Source: an uncultured Lachnospiraceae bacterium (GTDB lineage Bacteria; Bacillota; Clostridia; Lachnospirales; Lachnospiraceae). From it: 64,000 nt of DNA. Shown in pieces: positions 8,746 through 14,956 of this stretch. The DNA lies in the NCBI GenBank assembly GCA_900316625.1, contig ONDO01000006.1, positions 1 through 64,000 of the forward strand, read 5' to 3'. Within the stretch, counting starts at the first letter, position 1; every line of letters begins with the position of its first letter. A program made the position numbers and the translations under genes. Under the pieces are notes generated by a model that did no database searches, had not been told where the DNA came from, and worked only from the letters and a program-made list of their open reading frames with translations.

Positions 8746-9111
8746 ATGACAAACAGTTGCTATAGTTACAGAGTATACAACATGTACCGCGTAGGAGCAG
8801 ATCCTGTAAAGCTGAATCTTTACTGCAGGAAGAGGACCAGGAATCGCTTGTTCCATAAAGGAAGAATCTATTGGTTCAGCCATGATGTTCTGCGTGAGAT
8901 CCATGAGATCTACACAACAGTGATCTGGAAGATCCACAGACTGAAAGGCAGAGCTCCATATCGTATCCATTGCGTCATGCACCGTATCATGCGCTTTATG
9001 CGCATTGTGTGCAAAGTCGCAAAACTGGAAGCACCGATTCTGGCTGCATTCACGGCACTTTATGTCAAGGCACTACTCTATGGTTGTGCCATGATTGCGC
9101 TCATCAATTAA
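8746..9111 (+). CDS. Small basic protein of unknown function
   Basis: No family recognised. 121 residues, strongly basic, rich in Arg, His, Tyr and Cys (SCYSYRVYNMYRV, RKRTRNRLFHKGR), ending in a hydrophobic segment near residues 97-118 that could be a membrane helix. A textbook AGGAGG lies nine bases before the ATG, and the gene is framed by terminators at 8665 and 9123, so it looks like a real independent unit rather than a chance frame. Basic, membrane-ended small proteins can be toxin-like or nucleic-acid binding, but nothing here decides between these. Confidence 0.65.
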   Translation: MTNSCYSYRVYNMYRVGADPVKLNLYCRKRTRNRLFHKGRIYWFSHDVLREIHEIYTTVIWKIHRLKGRAPYRIHCVMHRIMRFMRIVCKVAKLEAPILAAFTALYVKALLYGCAMIALIN

Positions 9112-9122
9112 CTTAAGCTTAG

Positions 9123-9151
9123 GCCTCACTCGCGAAGAGTGGGGCTTTTTT
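9123..9151 (+). terminator. Intrinsic terminator
   Basis: GCCTCACTC (9123-9131) pairs with GAGTGGGGC (9137-9145), loop GCGAA, then six T residues. Twelve bases after the small basic protein gene. Confidence 0.88.
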
Positions 9152-9218
9152 GTACGACCGGACCAATTCTGTCTTCTATGTTTAAGTGAGACGCAAAAAA
9201 TATGAAAGGAAATGGGAC

Positions 9219-9888
9219 ATGAAAACAATTCGATATAAGATCTTACGAATCCTGCCTGTTATCATGCTGGGACTATTCCTGGCTCTGTCGCCTCCCTCAA
9301 AAGCATCCGCTGCGGGAAGTGACCTGGATGGTACGGCAGGAGGCGGAAAGGGAGCCAATACTTACCTTTTCTATTATGAATTTGATGGAAGGGGTGTACG
9401 GCTTCGAGTAGCGACCACGGGAGGCTGGCCCATTGATGAATTCGGTGGTCAGACAGGACATACCTTTACCAAGGGTGACCATACCTACATTCCGGCATCA
9501 CACCCCGTTTGTGCATCTGCGCTGGATGGACCTTTGGCTCAGATGTGTGCCACCTATGGATTGAATATAGCAGAGATCAAGTATCAGTTATTAGCTGCTG
9601 GATATGCAAATATCGCTGGCGTATATGTCGCACCGGGGCCTACCTACCTGACCTATATCGACCCGTTTGATGGCATTGGCGGTGGGATCATCCAGTGGCG
9701 GTGGAACTGCCCCACCGCCTGCCCCACCGCATCAACATACATGGACGGATTGGGCGCCTCTCAATAGTGAGTATCACGAGAAACATACGACCTGCGGGCA
9801 TTATATGCAGATGATCGAGAGACATCAGTTTACTCCTTATGTGGATCAGCATGATGGAACGCATACAAGGGTTTGCCCGAATACTTAG
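9219..9888 (+). pseudogene. Secreted protein broken by a +1 frameshift near 9685
   Basis: Begins with a clear signal peptide (MKTIRYKILRILPVIMLGLF, cleavage likely after KASAA). The first frame stays open to 9767 but its last 26 residues look like nonsense. From about 9685 a second frame gives GSSSGGGTAPPPAPPHQHTW, a Gly/Ser/Pro linker leading into His-Trp-Cys units (HTWTDW, EKHTTCGHY, HTRVCPNT) typical of clostridial surface proteins. Dropping one G of the GGG at 9684-9686 joins the two frames into one 222-residue protein. GAAAGGA eight bases upstream supports the ATG at 9219. The tail also ends abruptly at CPNT. A frameshift mutation is the simplest reading; a sequencing error or recoding is possible. 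Confidence 0.7.
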
Positions 9889-9897
9889 ACACAAAAA

Positions 9898-9947
9898 TAC
9901 CGATCTCCAAATGTTAGATTTTTGGTCTAACTTTTTGGGGGTCGGTA
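9898..9947 (-). terminator. Long nested terminator between the frameshifted gene and lexA
   Basis: Bases 9898-9911 pair with 9934-9947 (14 pairs, two G-U), and inside this GTTAGA (9913-9918) pairs with TCTAAC (9926-9931). On the minus strand the whole hairpin is followed by TTTTT (9893-9897), ending lexA transcription. On the plus strand the inner hairpin is followed by TTTTT at 9932-9936, so it can also stop the converging gene. Confidence 0.8.
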
Positions 9948-9979
9948 CAATTGCAATCCTCTTCGTGTATTTAACAAAA

Positions 9980-10594
9980 CTAGAAGAAACGGAAAACTCC
10001 GAACACCTTACCTAAGATCTGGCAATCAGGAACAATAATAGGATCCATGTTGTCATTCTCTGGCTGAAGACGGATGTAACCATCTTCCTTATAGAAGGTC
10101 TTAACTGTTGCACTGTCATCTACAAGAGCGACAACCATATCACCATTACGACAGGTATTTTGCTGCTTCACCAGGATCATATCTCCATCAAGAATACCTG
10201 CATTGATCATGGATTCTCCCTTAACCTTAAGTAAGAATGTCTGTTCATTTGGCATATATTCAGCAGGAACAGGGAAGTAGTTCTCAATATTCTGAACAGC
10301 AAGAATGGGTTCACCAGCTGCAACATGACCTACAAGAGGTACATTCACAACTTCTCGACGAGCCAGATTAAAGTTATCATCGATAATCTCAATCGCACGG
10401 GGCTTGGTCGGATCACGTCTAATATAGCCATTCTTCTCTAATTTCTCGAGGTGAGCGAAGACAGAAGAAGTGGAACGAAGTTCTACAGCTTCACCAATTT
10501 CTCGAACAGATGGCGGATATCCTCTATTAAGTAGTTCCTTTTTAATATATTCGAGAATCTCCTTTTGTTTGGGAGTGATCTTACCGTATGACAT
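9980..10594 (-). CDS. lexA: SOS repressor LexA
   Basis: DNA-damage repressor that cuts itself when RecA is active. N-terminal winged helix (residues 1-70, PPSVREIGEAVELRSTSSV as recognition helix). Self-cleavage site Ala93-Gly94 in VAAGEP, catalytic Ser128 in KGESM and Lys165 in TVKTFY are all intact; 204 residues is normal. AGGA lies seven bases before the ATG. It is divergent from the LysM gene at 10808, the same layout as lexA-yneA in Bacillus, and LexA-type boxes lie between them. Confidence 0.97.
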   Translation of the reverse strand: MSYGKITPKQKEILEYIKKELLNRGYPPSVREIGEAVELRSTSSVFAHLEKLEKNGYIRRDPTKPRAIEIIDDNFNLARREVVNVPLVGHVAAGEPILAVQNIENYFPVPAEYMPNEQTFLLKVKGESMINAGILDGDMILVKQQNTCRNGDMVVALVDDSATVKTFYKEDGYIRLQPENDNMDPIIVPDCQILGKVFGVFRFF

Positions 10595-10658
10595 GCTGGT
10601 TCCTTTCTACAATGGTTCCAAGTGTATATGTAATGTAATAACTAGAACATCTATATCA

Positions 10659-10687
10659 ATATTAGCATAGTCATCTCCTGCAAGCAA
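10659..10687 (-). promoter_or_regulatory. Probable lexA promoter
   Basis: Read on the minus strand: TTGCTT (10687-10682), 17-base spacer, TAATAT (10664-10659), about 65 bases before the lexA ATG. No full LexA box overlaps it, so autoregulation would have to act from the boxes further away. Confidence 0.45.
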
Positions 10688-10720
10688 ACATATATTCCCA
10701 AAAATATGTTCGAATTATAG

Positions 10721-10749
10721 TTGACAAACGTTCGTTCGGGTATTATATT
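10721..10749 (+). promoter_or_regulatory. Vegetative promoter of the YneA-like LysM gene
   Basis: TTGACA (10721-10726), exactly 17 bases, TATATT (10744-10749): close to the sigma-A consensus. LexA-like sequence lies in the spacer and directly downstream, so LexA should block it until DNA damage. Confidence 0.8.
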
Positions 10750-10756
10750 GTTTTCA

Positions 10757-10768
10757 GAACAGTTGTTC
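10757..10768 (+). promoter_or_regulatory. LexA (SOS) box, perfect GAAC-N4-GTTC
   Basis: GAACAGTTGTTC, a full match to the Gram-positive SOS core, placed just downstream of the -10 element over the expected transcription start. Confidence 0.8.
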
Positions 10769-10769
10769 G

Positions 10770-10781
10770 GAACATTCGTTT
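10770..10781 (+). promoter_or_regulatory. Second LexA (SOS) box, GAAC-N4-GTTT
   Basis: GAACATTCGTTT fits the looser GAAC-N4-GTTY core. Its centre is 13 bases from that of the first box, so two LexA dimers could sit nearly side by side. A third, weaker copy AAACGTTCGTTC lies at 10726-10737 between the -35 and -10 elements. Confidence 0.65.
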
Positions 10782-10807
10782 CGTTCATTAATATCTGAGG
10801 TGATACT

Positions 10808-11194
10808 ATGACACAGATGAATCAGGTAAGACAATATAAGACAGCTCCTGTTATTGATATGAACCGAAGCAGAAGAGCAAAACAGCGTAAGAATCATTAT
10901 AAGAAAGCAATGTTAATCTTTACAGCCATTATCCTTGGAATCATTCTTGCAACGGTACTTTCACATAGCATGAGTTCTGCAAAGAATGCACATAATTCCT
11001 ATAAGTACTACACAAGTGTAGAGATCCTTCCCGGTGACAGTCTCTGGTCGGTAGCAGATCAGTATATGACAAATGATTATCATGACAAGAATAGCTATAT
11101 TAACGAAGTGATGGAGATTAATCATATGACTGATACAGCACTTCGAGTCGGTGACAGTATTACGGTTCCTTACTATAGCGAGGTCCAAAAATAG
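10808..11194 (+). CDS. YneA-like SOS cell-division inhibitor (membrane-anchored LysM protein)
   Basis: 128 residues: a basic N-terminus, one membrane helix at about 34-52 (AMLIFTAIILGIILATVL), and an extracellular LysM domain at 68-122 (VEILPGDSLWSVADQY, ALRVGDSITVP) for peptidoglycan binding. Bacillus YneA has the same build, is divergent from lexA, and halts septation during the SOS response. Here too the gene is divergent from lexA and its promoter is covered by LexA boxes. GAGGTG five bases upstream sets the start. The N-terminal tail is longer than in YneA. Function is inferred from architecture, context and operators. Confidence 0.8.
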   Translation: MTQMNQVRQYKTAPVIDMNRSRRAKQRKNHYKKAMLIFTAIILGIILATVLSHSMSSAKNAHNSYKYYTSVEILPGDSLWSVADQYMTNDYHDKNSYINEVMEINHMTDTALRVGDSITVPYYSEVQK

Positions 11195-11211
11195 ATCCCA
11201 AACAGCTTTTC

Positions 11212-11240
11212 TTGAACAGCATCTTTGTCTTCGATATAAT
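11212..11240 (+). promoter_or_regulatory. Promoter of the acyltransferase gene
   Basis: TTGAAC (11212-11217), 17 bases, TATAAT (11235-11240). The left arm of a 14-base inverted repeat fills its spacer. Confidence 0.65.
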
Positions 11241-11284
11241 AAGTATCGCCTGAATACTTAGTTACTCAAAATCGAAGACAAAGA
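11222..11284 (+). repeat. Nested inverted repeats over the acyltransferase promoter
   Basis: Outer pair: TCTTTGTCTTCGAT (11222-11235) and ATCGAAGACAAAGA (11271-11284), 14 of 14 bases complementary, 35 bases apart. Inner pair: TAAGTAT (11240-11246) and ATACTTA (11254-11260). The left outer arm lies between -35 and -10 and the inner palindrome covers the likely start point, which suits repressor operators. No T run follows, so it is not an ordinary terminator. Confidence 0.8.
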
Positions 11285-11304
11285 ACCCTTCGGAAAGGCT
11301 TTTT

Positions 11305-12027
11305 ATGTTACGTCTCATCCAGATCATTCTTTATAATCTATTTAAAATTCCATTTATGATCATCAATATGCGTAAGATGGCCCAAAATCACGAGAGATAT
11401 TCCGACATGGATCGGTATCTCTATGCACAGCATCTTGTTGATTGCATGAATAAAGCAGGCAAGATAGTCACAGAAGTATATGGTCAGGAAAAACTGCCTA
11501 AGGAAGGCGGTTATGTCATGTATCCTAATCACCAGGGCAAATATGATGCAACATCCATCATCTATGCACACAAACTCCCTTGTTCTTTTGTAATGGACAA
11601 AGCTAAATCATATCAATTTTTCGTAAGAGAAATGGTCAATATGCTTGGTGCTAAGCGTCTGGAATTAAATAATCTCAAACAGAATCTGCAGATCATCATC
11701 GCAATGACGGAAGAAATTAAGGCAGGTAAACGCTTTATTCTGTTTTCAGAAGGCGGTTACAAGGATAACAAGAACCAGGTACAGCATTTTAAGCCAGGTA
11801 GCTTTAAATGTTGTGTAAGGGCTAAGGCACCAATTGTTCCAGTTTGTTTAATTGATACTTATAAGCCTTTTAATACCATGACACTTGGTAGAGTTGTCAC
11901 TAAGGTATGTTTCCGGGATCCAATCTATTTTGAAGAATATAAAGATTTAAAAACACCTGAGATTGCAGATCTGGTTCGTTCCAGAATCATTGATAATATG
12001 AAGAAATTTGGCGTTCATGAGAACTAA
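11305..12027 (+). CDS. PlsC-type 1-acylglycerol-3-phosphate acyltransferase
   Basis: Membrane-associated acyltransferase of the PlsC/LPLAT family, expected to add the second acyl chain in phosphatidate synthesis. The catalytic NHxxxxD motif is NHQGKYD at residues 75-81; the substrate-binding FSEGG block is near 147 and the third block APIVPVCLID follows. 240 residues is normal. A short N-terminal hydrophobic stretch could hold it to the membrane. GGAAAGG seven bases upstream sets the start; a small CCTT/AAGG hairpin overlaps that site. It has its own promoter with the nested palindrome described above. Confidence 0.88.
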   Translation: MLRLIQIILYNLFKIPFMIINMRKMAQNHERYSDMDRYLYAQHLVDCMNKAGKIVTEVYGQEKLPKEGGYVMYPNHQGKYDATSIIYAHKLPCSFVMDKAKSYQFFVREMVNMLGAKRLELNNLKQNLQIIIAMTEEIKAGKRFILFSEGGYKDNKNQVQHFKPGSFKCCVRAKAPIVPVCLIDTYKPFNTMTLGRVVTKVCFRDPIYFEEYKDLKTPEIADLVRSRIIDNMKKFGVHEN

Positions 12028-12053
12028 AGAGTAGTAATATAGCGAAATCTATT

Positions 12054-12081
12054 TATCGGAAAAATATCTGTTTTTCCGATA
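12054..12081 (+). terminator. Perfect 11-pair hairpin, possible terminator
   Basis: TATCGGAAAAA (12054-12064) and TTTTTCCGATA (12071-12081) with a six-base loop, 27 bases after the acyltransferase stop. There is no T run after the stem, so termination would be imperfect. The remaining 150 bases up to the recombinase gene are AT-rich; a weak promoter is possible (TTACGT, 17 bases, TATATA near 12103-12131). Confidence 0.45.
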
Positions 12082-12232
12082 GTAAGTATGATATTATATG
12101 ATTACGTTAATATCTTGTAAATCTTATATACGGGGCTTCCAGAACTTATTGCCTGTAATTTAGATAAACTTTCGACTGTGAACTAATTTTTTATTTCTCT
12201 TCGCATGTTTCTATTGAACGAAGGATTTTATT

Positions 12233-13306
12233 ATGGGAAAAGATTCAGAATTCTATAAAGGAAAAAAGAAAGCTCAAACCATACGTTTACGTGAGCTCTT
12301 AATCCAATTGCCTCCCTGTGCCGTTGATTATATCCATTCTAAGGAAGTTACATCACAGGTAAGCACCTTAGTACAATATTCTTATGATCTGATTACCTTT
12401 TTTACCTTTATGAAGGATCAAAACCTGGTTTTTCGTAACAAAGATCCCAAAGAAATCTCTGTGGACCTTATATCTAAGATCTCACCTGAAGATATTCTCG
12501 AATACCAACGTTACTTAGAACTGAATGTCGATCGTAATCATTACCATGAGAACGGCAAAAAAGCGATTGCTCGTAAAATGTCACCTTTACGTGGTATGTT
12601 TAAGTTCCTTCTTGTATACAAAAAAATCAAAGAAAATCCAATGGAACTGGTTCCTTTACCAAGGCTAAAAAAAGACAAAAACATCATTCGTATGAATGCC
12701 GCTGAAGTTCAAAGCATGATGAATACTGCGGAATACGGTGCCGGAACAATGTCGGATCGTCAGAGAAAATTCGCTGAAAAGACCAAATTCAGAGATGTAG
12801 CCATCCTAACCTTAATGTTAAATACCGGAATTCGTGTTTCAGAATGTAATGGCCTGGACTTAAATGACGTTGATTTAAATGCGAATACACTGACAATTGT
12901 ACGAAAAGGTGGTGCCCAGGATCTTCTCTATTTTGGAGATCCGGTACATGATGCAATATCAGACTATCTGGAACTCGAACGTAAAGGAATCCAGGTACGC
13001 GAAGGACATGAAAAAGCGATGTTTCTCTCCCTTCAGGGGAAAAGAATCAGCGTAGACGCTATAGAAAACCTGGTCAAGAAATACGCGAAAATTGCCGTTC
13101 CAAACAAGATAATTACGCCACATAAGCTTAGAAGTACCTATGGTACTGCCCTCTACCGCGAAACAGGCGATATACGATTGGTTGCTGACGTATTGGGCCA
13201 TGAAAACATCAATACAACCATTGATTATTATGCAGCCATTGAAGACGAACACAAACGTCAGGCTAGAAACGCTGTCGATTATAAGAAAATGAATAAGGAC
13301 CAGTAA
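12233..13306 (+). CDS. Tyrosine recombinase (XerC/XerD-like integrase)
   Basis: Site-specific recombinase with an N-terminal SAM-like core-binding domain (to about residue 145) and a C-terminal catalytic domain. Catalytic residues are recognisable: Arg in TGIRVSECNG near 198, HKLRS near 296, LGHEN near 322 and the nucleophile Tyr in IDYYAA near 331. 357 residues is somewhat long for Xer proteins (about 300). AAGGA precedes the ATG. No att repeats, phage genes or transposon ends surround it, which favours a housekeeping Xer-like enzyme over an element-borne integrase, but a relic of an insertion cannot be ruled out. Confidence 0.88.
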   Translation: MGKDSEFYKGKKKAQTIRLRELLIQLPPCAVDYIHSKEVTSQVSTLVQYSYDLITFFTFMKDQNLVFRNKDPKEISVDLISKISPEDILEYQRYLELNVDRNHYHENGKKAIARKMSPLRGMFKFLLVYKKIKENPMELVPLPRLKKDKNIIRMNAAEVQSMMNTAEYGAGTMSDRQRKFAEKTKFRDVAILTLMLNTGIRVSECNGLDLNDVDLNANTLTIVRKGGAQDLLYFGDPVHDAISDYLELERKGIQVREGHEKAMFLSLQGKRISVDAIENLVKKYAKIAVPNKIITPHKLRSTYGTALYRETGDIRLVADVLGHENINTTIDYYAAIEDEHKRQARNAVDYKKMNKDQ

Positions 13307-13310
13307 AACG

Positions 13311-13338
13311 AATCCCCAGTATATGAATACCGGGGATT
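13311..13338. terminator. Bidirectional terminator at the strand switch
   Basis: AATCCCC-A-GTAT pairs with ATAC-C-GGGGATT around ATGA, one mismatch. T-rich sequence lies on both sides. It separates the converging recombinase (plus) and pseudouridine synthase (minus) genes. Confidence 0.75.
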
Positions 13339-13372
13339 TCATTATATATGAGCTTACACTCATAATGAATCA

Positions 13373-14290
13373 TTATTCTGGTAGTTTCTTCAGTAAATTG
13401 GACATATACTCAGGGACAGGTGCCTCAAATTCGACGTATTCGCCACTTATAGGATGAATAAAGCCAATCTTCCATGCATGAAGTGTCTGACCAACCAGAC
13501 CCTTAATCGGGCACTTTTTCGGGCCATATAGAGGGTCTCCCAGGATCGGGTGTCCAATGGATGCCATGTGAACACGAATCTGATGGGTTCGACCTGTTTC
13601 AAGGCGAAATTCGCAGTAGGTATAGTCCTTAAAACGCTGTAGAACCTTATAATGCGTGATGGCTTCTTTACCATTGATTCGGTTAATGGCCATCATCTTG
13701 CGATCTTTGGGATTGCGGCCAATCGGAGCATCAATTACGCCTTCATCCTTTGGAAGACGGCCATGAACAATTCCAAGATAGCGTCTGGTTAGAGAATGTT
13801 CAGCTATCTGTTCTGCGACCTTCAGATGCGCATTATCATTTTTACAGATGATTAAGGATCCAGTCGTATCCTGATCAATTCGATGAACAATTCCAGGACG
13901 AAGTACGCCATTGATTCCACTCAGAGAATCACCACAATGATAAAGTACCGCATTGACCAGCGTTCCATTCGGATGACCTGGTGCAGGATGAACAACCATC
14001 TGCTTGGGCTTATTTACAATGAGTATGTCTTCATCTTCATAGAGAATATCAATCGGAATATTCTCGGCTTCCGCAGACAATTCTCTAGGTTCAGGTTCAG
14101 ATAAGAACAGAATCTGTCCGGATCTCCCCTGTGTTTTATCCGTAACTTCCTTGCCATCTACAGTAACTGCTCCTGAACGAAGTAATTTCTGATAGTAACT
14201 ACGAGAATGTTCCGGCGCCAGTTCTGCAAGGACTTTATCTAAACGCGTCTTATTTAATTCATCAGGGATGGTAAATTCTCTAATATTAAT
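13373..14290 (-). CDS. RluD-type 23S rRNA pseudouridine synthase, apparent ATT start
   Basis: Converts uridines in 23S rRNA to pseudouridine. Catalytic Asp is in HRIDQDTTG (residue 139 of the full form); RTHQIRVHM and GHPILGDPLYG are family motifs. Codons 1-70 encode a good S4 RNA-binding domain (RLDKVLAELAPEHSRSYYQK, SGAVTVDGKEV), but this part contains no ATG, GTG or TTG. The nearest upstream in-frame stop is the lspA stop itself. AGGAG at 14302-14298 stands seven bases before an ATT at 14290, giving 305 residues, the normal RluD length. A TTG at 14080 would delete the S4 domain and has no ribosome site. I therefore call a rare ATT start; a sequencing error is the alternative. Confidence 0.85.
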   Translation of the reverse strand: MNIREFTIPDELNKTRLDKVLAELAPEHSRSYYQKLLRSGAVTVDGKEVTDKTQGRSGQILFLSEPEPRELSAEAENIPIDILYEDEDILIVNKPKQMVVHPAPGHPNGTLVNAVLYHCGDSLSGINGVLRPGIVHRIDQDTTGSLIICKNDNAHLKVAEQIAEHSLTRRYLGIVHGRLPKDEGVIDAPIGRNPKDRKMMAINRINGKEAITHYKVLQRFKDYTYCEFRLETGRTHQIRVHMASIGHPILGDPLYGPKKCPIKGLVGQTLHAWKIGFIHPISGEYVEFEAPVPEYMSNLLKKLPE

Positions 14291-14311
14291 GATGAATCTC
14301 CTAAATATACA

Positions 14312-14899
14312 TCAATGCTTGCCTAAAAATGGCATTGCATTCTTCAGTTCTTCTAAATCCTCATCCTTGAGATAAAAAAGAATAAGGAAGAAGAGGAAAA
14401 TTACGGAACAAGTTACATAGATATCGGCCACATTAAAAATTGGGAAATCGATTATCGAAAAATAGATGAAATCTATGACACTCTGTCGAATCAGACGATC
14501 AACATAATTACCAAGAGCCCCAGCAATAATGAAAATCAGGTCAATCGTAAGATATCGAAATCTTTTCTTTGCAGGGATAAATGCCAAAAACACAAACAAG
14601 CAAAGAACAATCAGCGGTGTCAAAACCTTCATGATCGACTGAAATACAGAAACATTCGCCATCATACTAAAGGCTGCACCAGTATTTTCAAGATAACGAA
14701 GCTCTAATACACCAGGGATTAATACAAAAGCATTTATATCTCGAAGATACTTAGCTGCAAGTATTTTGGTCCACTGATCAAACAGGATCAAAAGAAGGAT
14801 CAGGAAAATGAAAATACATGCACGAAGAACTTTTTTCTTAATTTCTTTCCTTTTAACATATCTGGGATCAGGGAAAATCTGATTTTGGTCCATAATCAT
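14312..14899 (-). CDS. lspA: Lipoprotein signal peptidase (signal peptidase II)
   Basis: Membrane aspartyl protease that removes signal peptides from prolipoproteins. Four hydrophobic helices, NTGAAF, and the two catalytic aspartates in GNYVDRL and FNVADI are present. 195 residues is slightly long because of a charged N-terminus. A second ATG at 14893 lies seven bases from a weak AGAAAG and may be the true start. The downstream pseudouridine synthase gene begins 21 bases after the stop, a pair kept in many Firmicutes. Confidence 0.95.
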   Translation of the reverse strand: MIMDQNQIFPDPRYVKRKEIKKKVLRACIFIFLILLLILFDQWTKILAAKYLRDINAFVLIPGVLELRYLENTGAAFSMMANVSVFQSIMKVLTPLIVLCLFVFLAFIPAKKRFRYLTIDLIFIIAGALGNYVDRLIRQSVIDFIYFSIIDFPIFNVADIYVTCSVIFLFFLILFYLKDEDLEELKNAMPFLGKH

Positions 14900-14943
14900 A
14901 CTTTCTAAATAAAAACAAGTATCAATAAGTCCACCTGGGACAT

Positions 14944-14952
14944 ATTATAACA
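14944..14952 (-). promoter_or_regulatory. Extended -10 promoter for lspA
   Basis: TGTTATAAT on the minus strand: a consensus TATAAT with the upstream TGn extension, 45 bases before lspA. The -35 is poor, as is common for extended -10 promoters. It lets lspA and the synthase be expressed apart from aroB. Confidence 0.5.
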
Positions 14953-14956
14953 TCGG

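Noticed and set aside
9687..9767. Natural C-terminus of the first secreted-protein frame
   Set aside because: The last 26 residues (QWRWNCPTACPTAST...) lack any pattern, while the alternative frame gives a coherent linker and repeat units.
11240..11260. Known FapR operator at the acyltransferase promoter
   Set aside because: The arms TAAGTA/TACTTA resemble TTAGTA/TACTAA, but the gap is four bases longer than in the FapR consensus and no fapR gene is visible.
12959..13363. Minus-strand reading frame over the recombinase gene
   Set aside because: It is antisense to a well-supported gene, crosses the terminator and has no ribosome site or recognisable domain.
13373..14080. Short version of the pseudouridine synthase starting at TTG 14080
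   Set aside because: It would cut off a well-formed S4 domain and has no ribosome site; the upstream AGGAG-N7-ATT explains the full-length frame.
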